Positions 24,408 through 31,820 of a DNA stretch of 63,067 nucleotides are shown in pieces. Source of the DNA: Bacillota bacterium. GTDB lineage: Bacteria; Bacillota; Limnochordia; Limnochordales; DUMU01. Every line of letters starts with the position of its first letter. The stretch's first letter is position 1. The stretch spans positions 1 to 63,067 of the forward strand of contig DUMU01000032.1 of NCBI GenBank assembly GCA_012839805.1. Direction: 5' to 3'. The translations under genes and the position numbers were made by a program. A model generated the notes under the pieces. That model was not told the origin of the DNA. It made no database searches and worked only from the letters and a program-made list of their open reading frames with translations.

Positions 24408-27400
24408 TCAGCCACGGGCCTCAACCGGAGGCGAACGGCGGGCGTCGAAATAGCGGCAGGAAGGATGGTGGAAGACCAGAGCGCTCACCGAAGCCTCAGG
24501 GTCCATCATGTAGCCGTCGCTTTTGTCATGGCCCCCGCCCTCGGATCCATTACCTCCATGGTCACCAGCTCCCCGACCGTCAACCCCCTGAATGCCGGCC
24601 CGTTGACCACCATCACCTTGCTCACTGCCCGTTCGCTCACCATCAGCTTCGTAGCTGCCGGGTCCGACTAAGGTCACGCCGATTTCCTCGGGGCGGAGCA
24701 ACAGAAAGAGCTCGCGTTGTTGCGAGAGATCCGGGCAGGCAGGATAACCGAAGGAGTACCGCCGCCCGCGGTATCTGGCTTGGAACCGGTCTTTCATGGT
24801 CAGGGCCGGGTCATCGGGAAAGCCCCAGGCGGCACGAATTCTGGCGTGAAGCCATTCGGCAGCGGCTTCGGCGGCCTCCAGGGCAAGGGCCTGCAGAGCG
24901 TAGCTGCGCAAAAGCTCCCCCTGCTCCCGGAAATGCTCGGCCGCTTCTCGCACTCCCTCCCCGGCCGTAACCACGAACAGGCAGATGCTGTCCCGAACCC
25001 GGGCGCCCGCCGCCGGGGCGGCAGATCCGGTGGCAGCTGCGGCTGGAGCTCCGGCCGCAGCCCCGGCCGGAACTTCGCCCAAGGGGGCAACGTAGTCCGC
25101 CAGGCACAGGCCGTCCGGATAGGGCTGGCGGGGGAAGGTGAAGACGGCTACCGGTTCACCAGCCTCTAGCGGTTCACCAGCCTCCACGGGCTCGCCCGCC
25201 GCCGGCCGGGCGGGCGGTAGCCGCCGAATGGGGTCGAACAGATAGATCCGGTTGCCGCTGCTCGCCGCCCGGAAGAACTGCCAAACCGCATGAACACGCA
25301 GGAAACCCTCCCGCCGGCACCGGTCCTTAAGCTCCTCGACCAGTTGCTTAAGGCTTGCAGCTTTGATGTCTCCCTCGGCCAGAGCACGGTCGAAGTTGCG
25401 ACGCAGGCCCAGATGGCGGTTATATAGCATCACCGGGTTGATAAATGCCCAGATCTCGTCCAAATCGATATTGCGGAGAACGTGGCGCTCAAAGTCCGGC
25501 GGTTCTGGCAGCTCTTCGGGCGGCAGAATTGGAACCAATCGCGATCGTGATTCCGTAACGGTACCGGACGTGTCGGACGTGACGGAAGTAGCGGAAGTGA
25601 CCGAAGTGGCGGAAGTAGCGGAAGCACAACCTGCAGGTTCACTCACCGGGGCAGTGATAATGGTGTTTGTGGCCGGTGCCGAGGAGCGGGCCTTGCTCAA
25701 TAGCCGGCTGGCAATCTCCAGGCCCTTCATAGCGTCCTCGGCATAGGCCACCACTCCCCGGTACACCGGGGCGATCCGCCGCCGGACAAAACTTTCGTTC
25801 AACGCTGCTCCGCCCACCAGCAGCGGTACATCGATTCCCGCCCGGGCTAGCTCTTCGGCGGTGACAACCATCTGTTCGGCGGACTTGACGAGCAGCCCCG
25901 AAAGGCCGATCAGGTCGGGCCGGTGTTCCCGCACCGCCTCGATCAGCCGGGCAGGGGCAACTTTCGTCCCCAGGTCGATCACCTGGTAGCCGTTGTTGCT
26001 GAAGATGATGCTGACCAGGTTCTTGCCGATATCGTGAACATCCCCCTTCACCGTGGCCAGCACTATCTTCCCTCGCACCGCCAGGCCGGCGGGCCGGGCA
26101 ACGCTTGTTGCCGCCGTGCCGCCGCCGGCACGGTATTCCTCAGCGCCGGCGCCCGCTTCCCCGCCCTGCTCTATGAACGGCCGCAAGTAAGCGACCGCCG
26201 CCTTCATCACTTCCGCGCTCTGCAGCACCTCGGCCACGATCAGCTGGTTCTGGGCGAAGAGTTTCCCTACTCGCGACATCCCCTCCATGAGAGGTCCGTT
26301 GATAATGTCAAGGGGCCTTGCCCCTGTCTTCAGCTTGCGTTCCAGATCCTCGATCAGCCCGTCTTTGGTGCCTTCCACCACGTAGCGGGTTAACCGTTCA
26401 TCCAGCAAATCCGGTAAACCCGGCGAATCTGCTGAACTTGTTGAACTCGCCACCTTCGCCGAACCTGCCGAACTTGCCAAACTCGCCGAACTTGCCGCAC
26501 CGCCGGGTAATCTGGCTGCCACCGTCCGTGATTCTCCGGCCTGCCGGCGGAAGTAATCGGCAAAGCGGGCGATGGCGGCGGACAGCCGTTCCCCATCGGT
26601 TTCGAACAAAACTTCCTCGGCAAGCTTCCTTTCCGCTTCCGAAAGGCTGGGAAAGCGCGGCAGGCGTTCGGTATTCACGATGGCAAAGTCCAGGCCGGCC
26701 TGAACGGCGTGATACAGGAAGACCGAGTTTACTACCTCCCGCCCGGCCGGCGGTAACCCGAAGGAGACGTTACTTATCCCCAGGATGGTCTTACTGAACG
26801 GAAATTCGCTCTTCAGCAACCTGATGGCCTCGATAGTCTCCCGCGCCGCACCGCTGTACTCGGGATCGCCACTCGCGCAAGGGAAAGTCAGAGGATCGAA
26901 GATGATATCTTGCGGAGCAACGCCGTATCGGTGAGTAAGCAGTTCATATGAACGGCGAGCCACGGCTAGCTTCCGCTCCCGAGTTATCGCCATCCCTTGC
27001 TCGTCGATAGTGCCCACCACTAAAGCCGCGCCGAAGCGGCGGGCCAGGGGAACAATCTCCCGGAAACGTTCCTCGCCGTTCTCCAGGTTGATCGAATTGA
27101 TGATGGACTTGCCCTGGCAGTAGGTGAGCGCTCGTTCGATGACCCGAGGATTGGTAGAATCGATCATGAGCGGGACACGAACCCGGTTTACCACCTCGGC
27201 GAGAAAGCGTTCCATGTCGGCCAGCTCGTCGCGGTCCGGGTCAGAACCGGCCAGGCAAATGTCGATCACCTGTGCCCCCCCGCGCACCTGGCGGCGGGCG
27301 ATATCGGCCGCCTCTTCGAACTTGCCGGCCTTGATCAGTTCACGGAATTCACGGGAGCCGACCACGTTCGTCCGTTCACCCACCAGGATGGGACGGGTCG

Positions 27401-28574
27401 TCTCGTCGACCTCCAGGGGTTCGATACCCGAGAGGCGGGTAACGGCCGCGGCCGCGGCCGTCGCCCCTGCGGCAGTCACTGCCGCCGCCGGCGCCAGTAC
27501 CCGGTGCTCCCGATCCGGCCTGCGGGGCAGGCGTTCCCCCGGCCTGCGGGGCAAGCGGCCCGGCACGAGGGCGGCCAGCGCCCGGATGTGGGCCGGGTTC
27601 GTTCCGCAGCAGCCGCCGATCAGGTTGACCCAGCCCTCGTCGATGAACCGGTTCATCACCCGGGCCATCATCTCCGGCGTCTCCCGGTACTCGCCGTGCT
27701 CGTCGGGGAGGCCGGCGTTGGGCACGCACGCCACCGGCACTCTTGCCATCTCGGCCATGGTCCGCAGATGGTCGGTCATGAGTTCCGGGCCGGTCCCGCA
27801 GTTTAAGCCGATGTAGAGCAGGTCGGCATGCTCGAGGCTGATGACGAAGGCTTCGACGTTCTGGCCGGCGAGCATCGTTCCCCGCGGCTCGACGGTGGCC
27901 GAGACGGCCACCGGAATCGGTTCGCCCAGCTCCCGGGCGAGGCGGTCGATGGCGACGAGTCCGGCCTTGACGTTGCGGGTGTCATGGGCTGTCTCCAGGA
28001 GCAGGTAGTCAACGCCCCCCTCGACCAGGGCCTTCGCCTGCTCGTAGTAGTTGGCGACCAGTTCGTCGAAGGTAATGTCCCCGATCACCGAGAGGGAACG
28101 GGTGGTCGGCCCCATCGACCCGGCTACGAAGCGGGGCTTGTCCGGCGTACGAGCTGTAAAGGCATCGGCCGCCTCCCGGGCGAGGCGCGCGGCCGCGTAG
28201 TTTATGGCGGGTGCCTGTTCACCCAGGCCGTATTCGCTCAGCACGAGACGAGTTCCACCGAAGCTGTTCGTCTCGATGATGTCCGCCCCGGCCTCGAGGT
28301 AACTCACATGGATCTCCCGGATCACCTCCGGCCGGAACAGGTTAACCGCCTCGTTACACCCCTCGAACTGCTTACCCCCGAAGGCCTCGGGCGGCAGACG
28401 GCGGCGCTGGATCTCGGTCCCCATCGCCCCGTCGATGATGAGGAGGCGCTCGCGCAAGGCGCTCTCAAGCTGCTCCCGCCGGGCTTGCCGCACCAGCGGC
28501 AACTGCTCGCCCGGCTGCGTAAGGTGCGGCGCCTGGTCCACCTGCTCGCTTCTTCCGCCCGGTGTCGTTTCCAT
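24408..28574 (-). CDS. metH: Cobalamin-dependent methionine synthase with five low-complexity inserts
   Basis: A 1388-residue enzyme that transfers a methyl group from methyltetrahydrofolate to homocysteine. Domains in order: homocysteine-binding (DGAMGTEIQ; zinc cysteines in GLNCGTGPEL and GGCCGTNPAHIRAL), pterin-binding (ILVGERTNVVGSREF), cobalamin cap and binding (GDVHDIGKNLV with the cobalt-ligand His), and the reactivation domain (RRYSFGYPACPDLSQQREL). Ala/Thr/Ser- or Gly-rich insertions separate the domains (about residues 340-390, 685-720 and 965-1010). Two more fall inside the reactivation domain, near 1165-1190 and 1300-1350. The last splits the final strand region just before MMDPEASVSALVFHHP. 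ATG28574 follows GGAGG by eight bases. No cobalamin or SAM riboswitch was seen upstream. Confidence 0.94.
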   Translation of the reverse strand: METTPGGRSEQVDQAPHLTQPGEQLPLVRQARREQLESALRERLLIIDGAMGTEIQRRRLPPEAFGGKQFEGCNEAVNLFRPEVIREIHVSYLEAGADIIETNSFGGTRLVLSEYGLGEQAPAINYAAARLAREAADAFTARTPDKPRFVAGSMGPTTRSLSVIGDITFDELVANYYEQAKALVEGGVDYLLLETAHDTRNVKAGLVAIDRLARELGEPIPVAVSATVEPRGTMLAGQNVEAFVISLEHADLLYIGLNCGTGPELMTDHLRTMAEMARVPVACVPNAGLPDEHGEYRETPEMMARVMNRFIDEGWVNLIGGCCGTNPAHIRALAALVPGRLPRRPGERLPRRPDREHRVLAPAAAVTAAGATAAAAAVTRLSGIEPLEVDETTRPILVGERTNVVGSREFRELIKAGKFEEAADIARRQVRGGAQVIDICLAGSDPDRDELADMERFLAEVVNRVRVPLMIDSTNPRVIERALTYCQGKSIINSINLENGEERFREIVPLARRFGAALVVGTIDEQGMAITRERKLAVARRSYELLTHRYGVAPQDIIFDPLTFPCASGDPEYSGAARETIEAIRLLKSEFPFSKTILGISNVSFGLPPAGREVVNSVFLYHAVQAGLDFAIVNTERLPRFPSLSEAERKLAEEVLFETDGERLSAAIARFADYFRRQAGESRTVAARLPGGAASSASLASSAGSAKVASSTSSADSPGLPDLLDERLTRYVVEGTKDGLIEDLERKLKTGARPLDIINGPLMEGMSRVGKLFAQNQLIVAEVLQSAEVMKAAVAYLRPFIEQGGEAGAGAEEYRAGGGTAATSVARPAGLAVRGKIVLATVKGDVHDIGKNLVSIIFSNNGYQVIDLGTKVAPARLIEAVREHRPDLIGLSGLLVKSAEQMVVTAEELARAGIDVPLLVGGAALNESFVRRRIAPVYRGVVAYAEDAMKGLEIASRLLSKARSSAPATNTIITAPVSEPAGCASATSATSVTSATSVTSDTSGTVTESRSRLVPILPPEELPEPPDFERHVLRNIDLDEIWAFINPVMLYNRHLGLRRNFDRALAEGDIKAASLKQLVEELKDRCRREGFLRVHAVWQFFRAASSGNRIYLFDPIRRLPPARPAAGEPVEAGEPLEAGEPVAVFTFPRQPYPDGLCLADYVAPLGEVPAGAAAGAPAAAATGSAAPAAGARVRDSICLFVVTAGEGVREAAEHFREQGELLRSYALQALALEAAEAAAEWLHARIRAAWGFPDDPALTMKDRFQARYRGRRYSFGYPACPDLSQQRELFLLLRPEEIGVTLVGPGSYEADGERTGSEQGDGGQRAGIQGVDGRGAGDHGGNGSEGGGHDKSDGYMMDPEASVSALVFHHPSCRYFDARRSPPVEARG
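25561..25623 (-). repeat. Seven 9-nt tandem units inside metH
   Basis: Consecutive 9-mers of the form GTGNCGGAA (top strand), such as GTAGCGGAA and GTGGCGGAA, stand head to tail. On the coding strand they give a three-residue (A/V)-T-S run between the cobalamin-binding and reactivation domains. Confidence 0.85.
26419..26499 (-). repeat. Nine 9-nt tandem units inside metH
   Basis: Nine consecutive 9-mers of the form CTTGCCGAA (top strand) without interruption. They encode a Ser/Ala-rich linker between the pterin-binding and cobalamin-cap domains. The nucleotide similarity is higher than the protein needs, which points to tandem duplication. Confidence 0.85.
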
Positions 28575-28792
28575 GTCCACTGCCTCCACTCTGTTGCCTC
28601 CGCTCTGCTGCCGGTTGCTGCCCTCGGTGGCTGGGAGTCGTTTGAATAGTCACTCATACCCAGCGTAGACCAAACGCCTGAGCCCGGCAAGCGTAGGACT
28701 ACCTGCGGCGCCGCGACCCCTGCGCCTCCCTGCCGGCTGCGAGCTGGCCTTTTGCTGCAAGAAATCCACCCGGGTCTATGATTGGACTGAGT

Positions 28793-30427
28793 CTATGTGG
28801 ACCCCGATGTATTGGACGAACCATGCGCACCATGCACGAACGCCGGCATAGCACGTTCAGTCCGAGCAGCACGGACGGCGGGGGCAGCACGTTCAGCACG
28901 GGCCGTTGCCGCCGAGCCATGTTTACCATTGGCCGATGCCGGCTGCCAGGCCCACTCGATGCCAATGGCTTCGGCGAGTCCACGGTCGAGGGCGAAGAGG
29001 TCGGCCCGGGAGAGCTGCCGGAGCGAGTCCTTGCCGAGGCTTCGTAAACCCTGAGCCATTTCTTCCGTGGCAGACTTGAGATAGAGGTAGAGGGAACGGG
29101 CTCCTTCTTCGATGTCGAACTTGCTCTTCTGCTCGCCGGTATAGTAGCTCACCCCGGTAGGAGGTTCCCAGGGCAGCGAATGCATCACCTGCAGATGGGT
29201 GACGGCGAAAACCGGAATGGTGCCGAGGTAGCAAGCGTCGGCCCCCAGGGCGAGTGCCTTCAGGAAGTGGCCGGGGGTGAAGAGGCCACCCCCTATGATC
29301 AGCGAAACTCGATCCCGAATCCCGTGGCGCTCGAGGTGGCGTACCGCCCGGACCAGGGCCGGCAGGGTAGGTAAGCCAAAGTCATCCTGCAGCAGCGGAG
29401 GTGACGTGGCGGTTCCGGCTTCGGCCCCATCCAGGGCGATGACATCGACCCCCGCCTGAAGCACAAAATCCAGGTCCGACTCGAGGTCCTGGCACGCAGC
29501 GAGTTTGACACCGACGGGCACGCCGCCGGTAACCCGGCGGAGCCAGTTCACCCAGCTGCGAAAACGCTCGACCGACTCGGTCTCCGGGCGACGCGCGTAG
29601 ATCGTGGCGGGGGTCCCCGGCGCTTGTCTCATCAAATACGCCACCTCCGGGCCAATCCGGTTGGCCGGATCGGTGAACCCGGTACCGCCTCCCCATGCCC
29701 CCTGACCCAGCGCGATTTCCACCATGTCCGCCTGGCGCAGCGTGGCCGGATCATCGTTCCAAAAGCCCCGGCTCACCTGAACGATGAGCTGCCGGGCAGC
29801 TCGCCGTTCCTCCGGAAGTAGCGGGCCGGCCCCGGTGTTGGTAGCGGTACCCGCCATACTCGCCCCCCGGGCCAGGGCAATCTTTACCTGCCGGCTCAAG
29901 CCGATGCCGTAGGCCATACCCGAGATGATGAGTGGAATCTGCAGGCGCAACGGACGGACCGCGGCCGGCCCGATGGTAACGCTGAGATCGACGGGGACGG
30001 CCGCATCGAGGGGACGGTGGCGCGGGGCTCCCGCTCCGCCGTACCGGCCTGCCTCGCCCCAGCCGAGCTGGCGGCCCCGGAAAAGCAGCCGGTCAAAGTC
30101 GGAAAAGCGCCGGGCTGAACCGAACGGGCGTTCCAGGGGCTTACCCGTCTGCGCCCGCAAGGTGGTTTCCACGATCGTCTCCGGCCCGACTCGCTTGATG
30201 GCGGTCAGCATGTACCCGAGGTTATGCGGGTAAGGTTCAGAAAGAAGGGTGCGCAACAACTTGTTGAACTGCCGGCGAACCAGCTCTCTCCCCGCCCACC
30301 CCGCTCCCCGGGCCGTAAGGTAAAAGACGGCCGGAAGGGCGATGAGGCCGGCCGGTACCCACCCGGAAAAAGCATTCCAAAAGGAGCGCTGCCGCGAGCG
30401 CCGGTTGAAAGGCCAGATCGTGGCCAC
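28793..30427 (-). CDS. FMN-binding glutamate synthase-like protein
   Basis: A 544-residue protein of the GltS FMN-barrel family that stands alone, without glutaminase or GltD domains. After a hydrophobic N-terminal segment (GWVPAGLIALPAVFYLTARG, probably a membrane anchor) come PLIISGMAYGIGLSRQVKIA, NTGAGPLLPEER, GVKLAACQDLESDLDF, VIALDGAEAGTATSPPLLQD and IIGGGLFTPGHFLKALALGA. Standalone members are annotated as glutamate synthase, but the reaction is mostly unproven. The C-terminal ~45 residues are an Ala/Arg/Gly-rich tail. It lies 126 bp after the E2 gene. Confidence 0.8.
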   Translation of the reverse strand: MATIWPFNRRSRQRSFWNAFSGWVPAGLIALPAVFYLTARGAGWAGRELVRRQFNKLLRTLLSEPYPHNLGYMLTAIKRVGPETIVETTLRAQTGKPLERPFGSARRFSDFDRLLFRGRQLGWGEAGRYGGAGAPRHRPLDAAVPVDLSVTIGPAAVRPLRLQIPLIISGMAYGIGLSRQVKIALARGASMAGTATNTGAGPLLPEERRAARQLIVQVSRGFWNDDPATLRQADMVEIALGQGAWGGGTGFTDPANRIGPEVAYLMRQAPGTPATIYARRPETESVERFRSWVNWLRRVTGGVPVGVKLAACQDLESDLDFVLQAGVDVIALDGAEAGTATSPPLLQDDFGLPTLPALVRAVRHLERHGIRDRVSLIIGGGLFTPGHFLKALALGADACYLGTIPVFAVTHLQVMHSLPWEPPTGVSYYTGEQKSKFDIEEGARSLYLYLKSATEEMAQGLRSLGKDSLRQLSRADLFALDRGLAEAIGIEWAWQPASANGKHGSAATARAERAAPAVRAARTERAMPAFVHGAHGSSNTSGST

Positions 30428-30553
30428 CGGAGACCCTCCTGCCGGCAGCAGCCAACCTCCGTCTCGCCGGCGACGCCTCGCCGGCCGACCCCGGCCTGCC
30501 CGCTACGGCGGGTTGCCTGCGCCACCGCCTGCTGCCCGCAGCTAGTATGCCCT

Positions 30554-31777
30554 TTAGCTACCCGTTCCGACGAAGAGCAGGGCTGGGTGTTCGAGGTAAC
30601 GGGTTAGATCCTGCAGGAAACGCAAGGCGTCTGCACCGTCGACGACCCGGTGATCGAAGGTAAGCACCAGGTTGAGCACCTGACCCACCACGACCTGGTC
30701 GGCCCGGACGATCGGGCGCTTTTCGATCCGGTGAGCGGCCAGTATGGCCACCTCCGGGTGGCGGATAATGGGAACGGACCAGACGCCGCCCAGGGGGCCG
30801 ACATTGGAAATGGTAAAGGTCCCGCCCTGCATTTCCTGGTATTCTAGCCGCTGCTCCCGGGCGGAGCCGGCCAAGCGGTCGATCTCCCGGGCCAGGCCAA
30901 AGAGGTCGAAACGGTCGGCCGCCTTGATCACGGGGACGAGGAGCCCCGCCGGGGTGTCCGTGGCAATGCCGATGTTGAACTCGTTGTGGATCACGATTTC
31001 CTGGTTCTCGTCATCCAGGCTCGAGTTGAGGTAGGGGTGGGCCTGCAAAGCCTTGACGGTGGCCATGACGATGAAAGGCAGGTAGGTGAGGCGCATGCCC
31101 AGGGCCTGGGCCTGAGGCTTGAGCAGTTCACGCAGGTCGACGAGCTCGCTGACCTCGACCTCGTCCATGACGGCGGCGTGGGGCGCGGTGTAGAAGGAAC
31201 GGGCCATGTTGAGAGCCGTGGCCCGGCGGATGCCCCGCAAAGGTACCCGGTCCGGAACGATGCCCCGGGCCTCGGCGGCGCGCAGGACGTCGGGCTGCGT
31301 GACGCGGCCCTCCGGCCCCGAACCCCGGACCGAGCCCAACTCGACGCCCAGGCCACGGGCCAACCGCCGGACATACGGCAATGCTCCGGCCCCCGGGCCA
31401 GGCTGATCCCCCGACGCCGCACGCCCCGGATCGGCCGCCGGAGGCTCCGAAAGTCCTCGCCCAGACGCGGCAAGTTGCGGACCTGGCGGGGCGGGCGCCG
31501 GGGCGGCCGCATCGTCCTCGATTTCGAAGGCGATTAGGACCGCTCCGACCGGAACGACGTCGCCCTCCTCGACCAACCGTTCTACCACCCGCCCCGACAC
31601 CGGAGAAGGGATCTCGGCAATCGCCTTGTCCGTCTCCACCTCAGCTACCACCTGGTCTTCCTTGACCCGGTCTCCCACCTCGACCCGCCAGGAAACCAGT
31701 TCGGCCTCTTGAATGCCTTCGCCGAGATCCGGAAGACGCAGTTCAAACCGCCTCCGGTCTGAGCCTGAAGTTACCAA
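30554..31777 (-). CDS. Dihydrolipoamide acyltransferase, E2 of a 2-oxoacid dehydrogenase complex
   Basis: A 407-residue E2 core subunit. One lipoyl domain (~residues 8-80, with the lipoylated Lys in VETDKAIAEIPSP), a peripheral-subunit-binding domain (~125-165, PYVRRLARGLGVELGSVRG) and the catalytic acyltransferase domain ending in DHRVVDGADALRFLQDL (His and Asp of the active site). An Ala/Pro/Gly linker joins lipoyl and binding domains. TTG31777 is chosen because AAAGGA stands nine bases upstream and the lipoyl domain begins soon after. It follows the fused E1 gene by 43 bp. Pyruvate is the likely substrate of the complex because E1 resembles pyruvate dehydrogenases, but branched-chain acids are possible. 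Confidence 0.92.
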   Translation of the reverse strand: MVTSGSDRRRFELRLPDLGEGIQEAELVSWRVEVGDRVKEDQVVAEVETDKAIAEIPSPVSGRVVERLVEEGDVVPVGAVLIAFEIEDDAAAPAPAPPGPQLAASGRGLSEPPAADPGRAASGDQPGPGAGALPYVRRLARGLGVELGSVRGSGPEGRVTQPDVLRAAEARGIVPDRVPLRGIRRATALNMARSFYTAPHAAVMDEVEVSELVDLRELLKPQAQALGMRLTYLPFIVMATVKALQAHPYLNSSLDDENQEIVIHNEFNIGIATDTPAGLLVPVIKAADRFDLFGLAREIDRLAGSAREQRLEYQEMQGGTFTISNVGPLGGVWSVPIIRHPEVAILAAHRIEKRPIVRADQVVVGQVLNLVLTFDHRVVDGADALRFLQDLTRYLEHPALLFVGTGS

Positions 31778-31820
31778 GTGTACCAGTCCTTTCCGCCGAT
31801 CACGATCCGTACCGCTCCAG

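Noticed and set aside
25561-26499. CRISPR-like array suggested by regular repeats
   Set aside because: Units are 9 nt, contiguous and without spacers, and they are in frame within metH.
28575-28792. Cobalamin or SAM riboswitch ahead of metH
   Set aside because: No B12 box (GCCACTG) or SAM core on the minus strand; the interval is short and looks like simple repeats.
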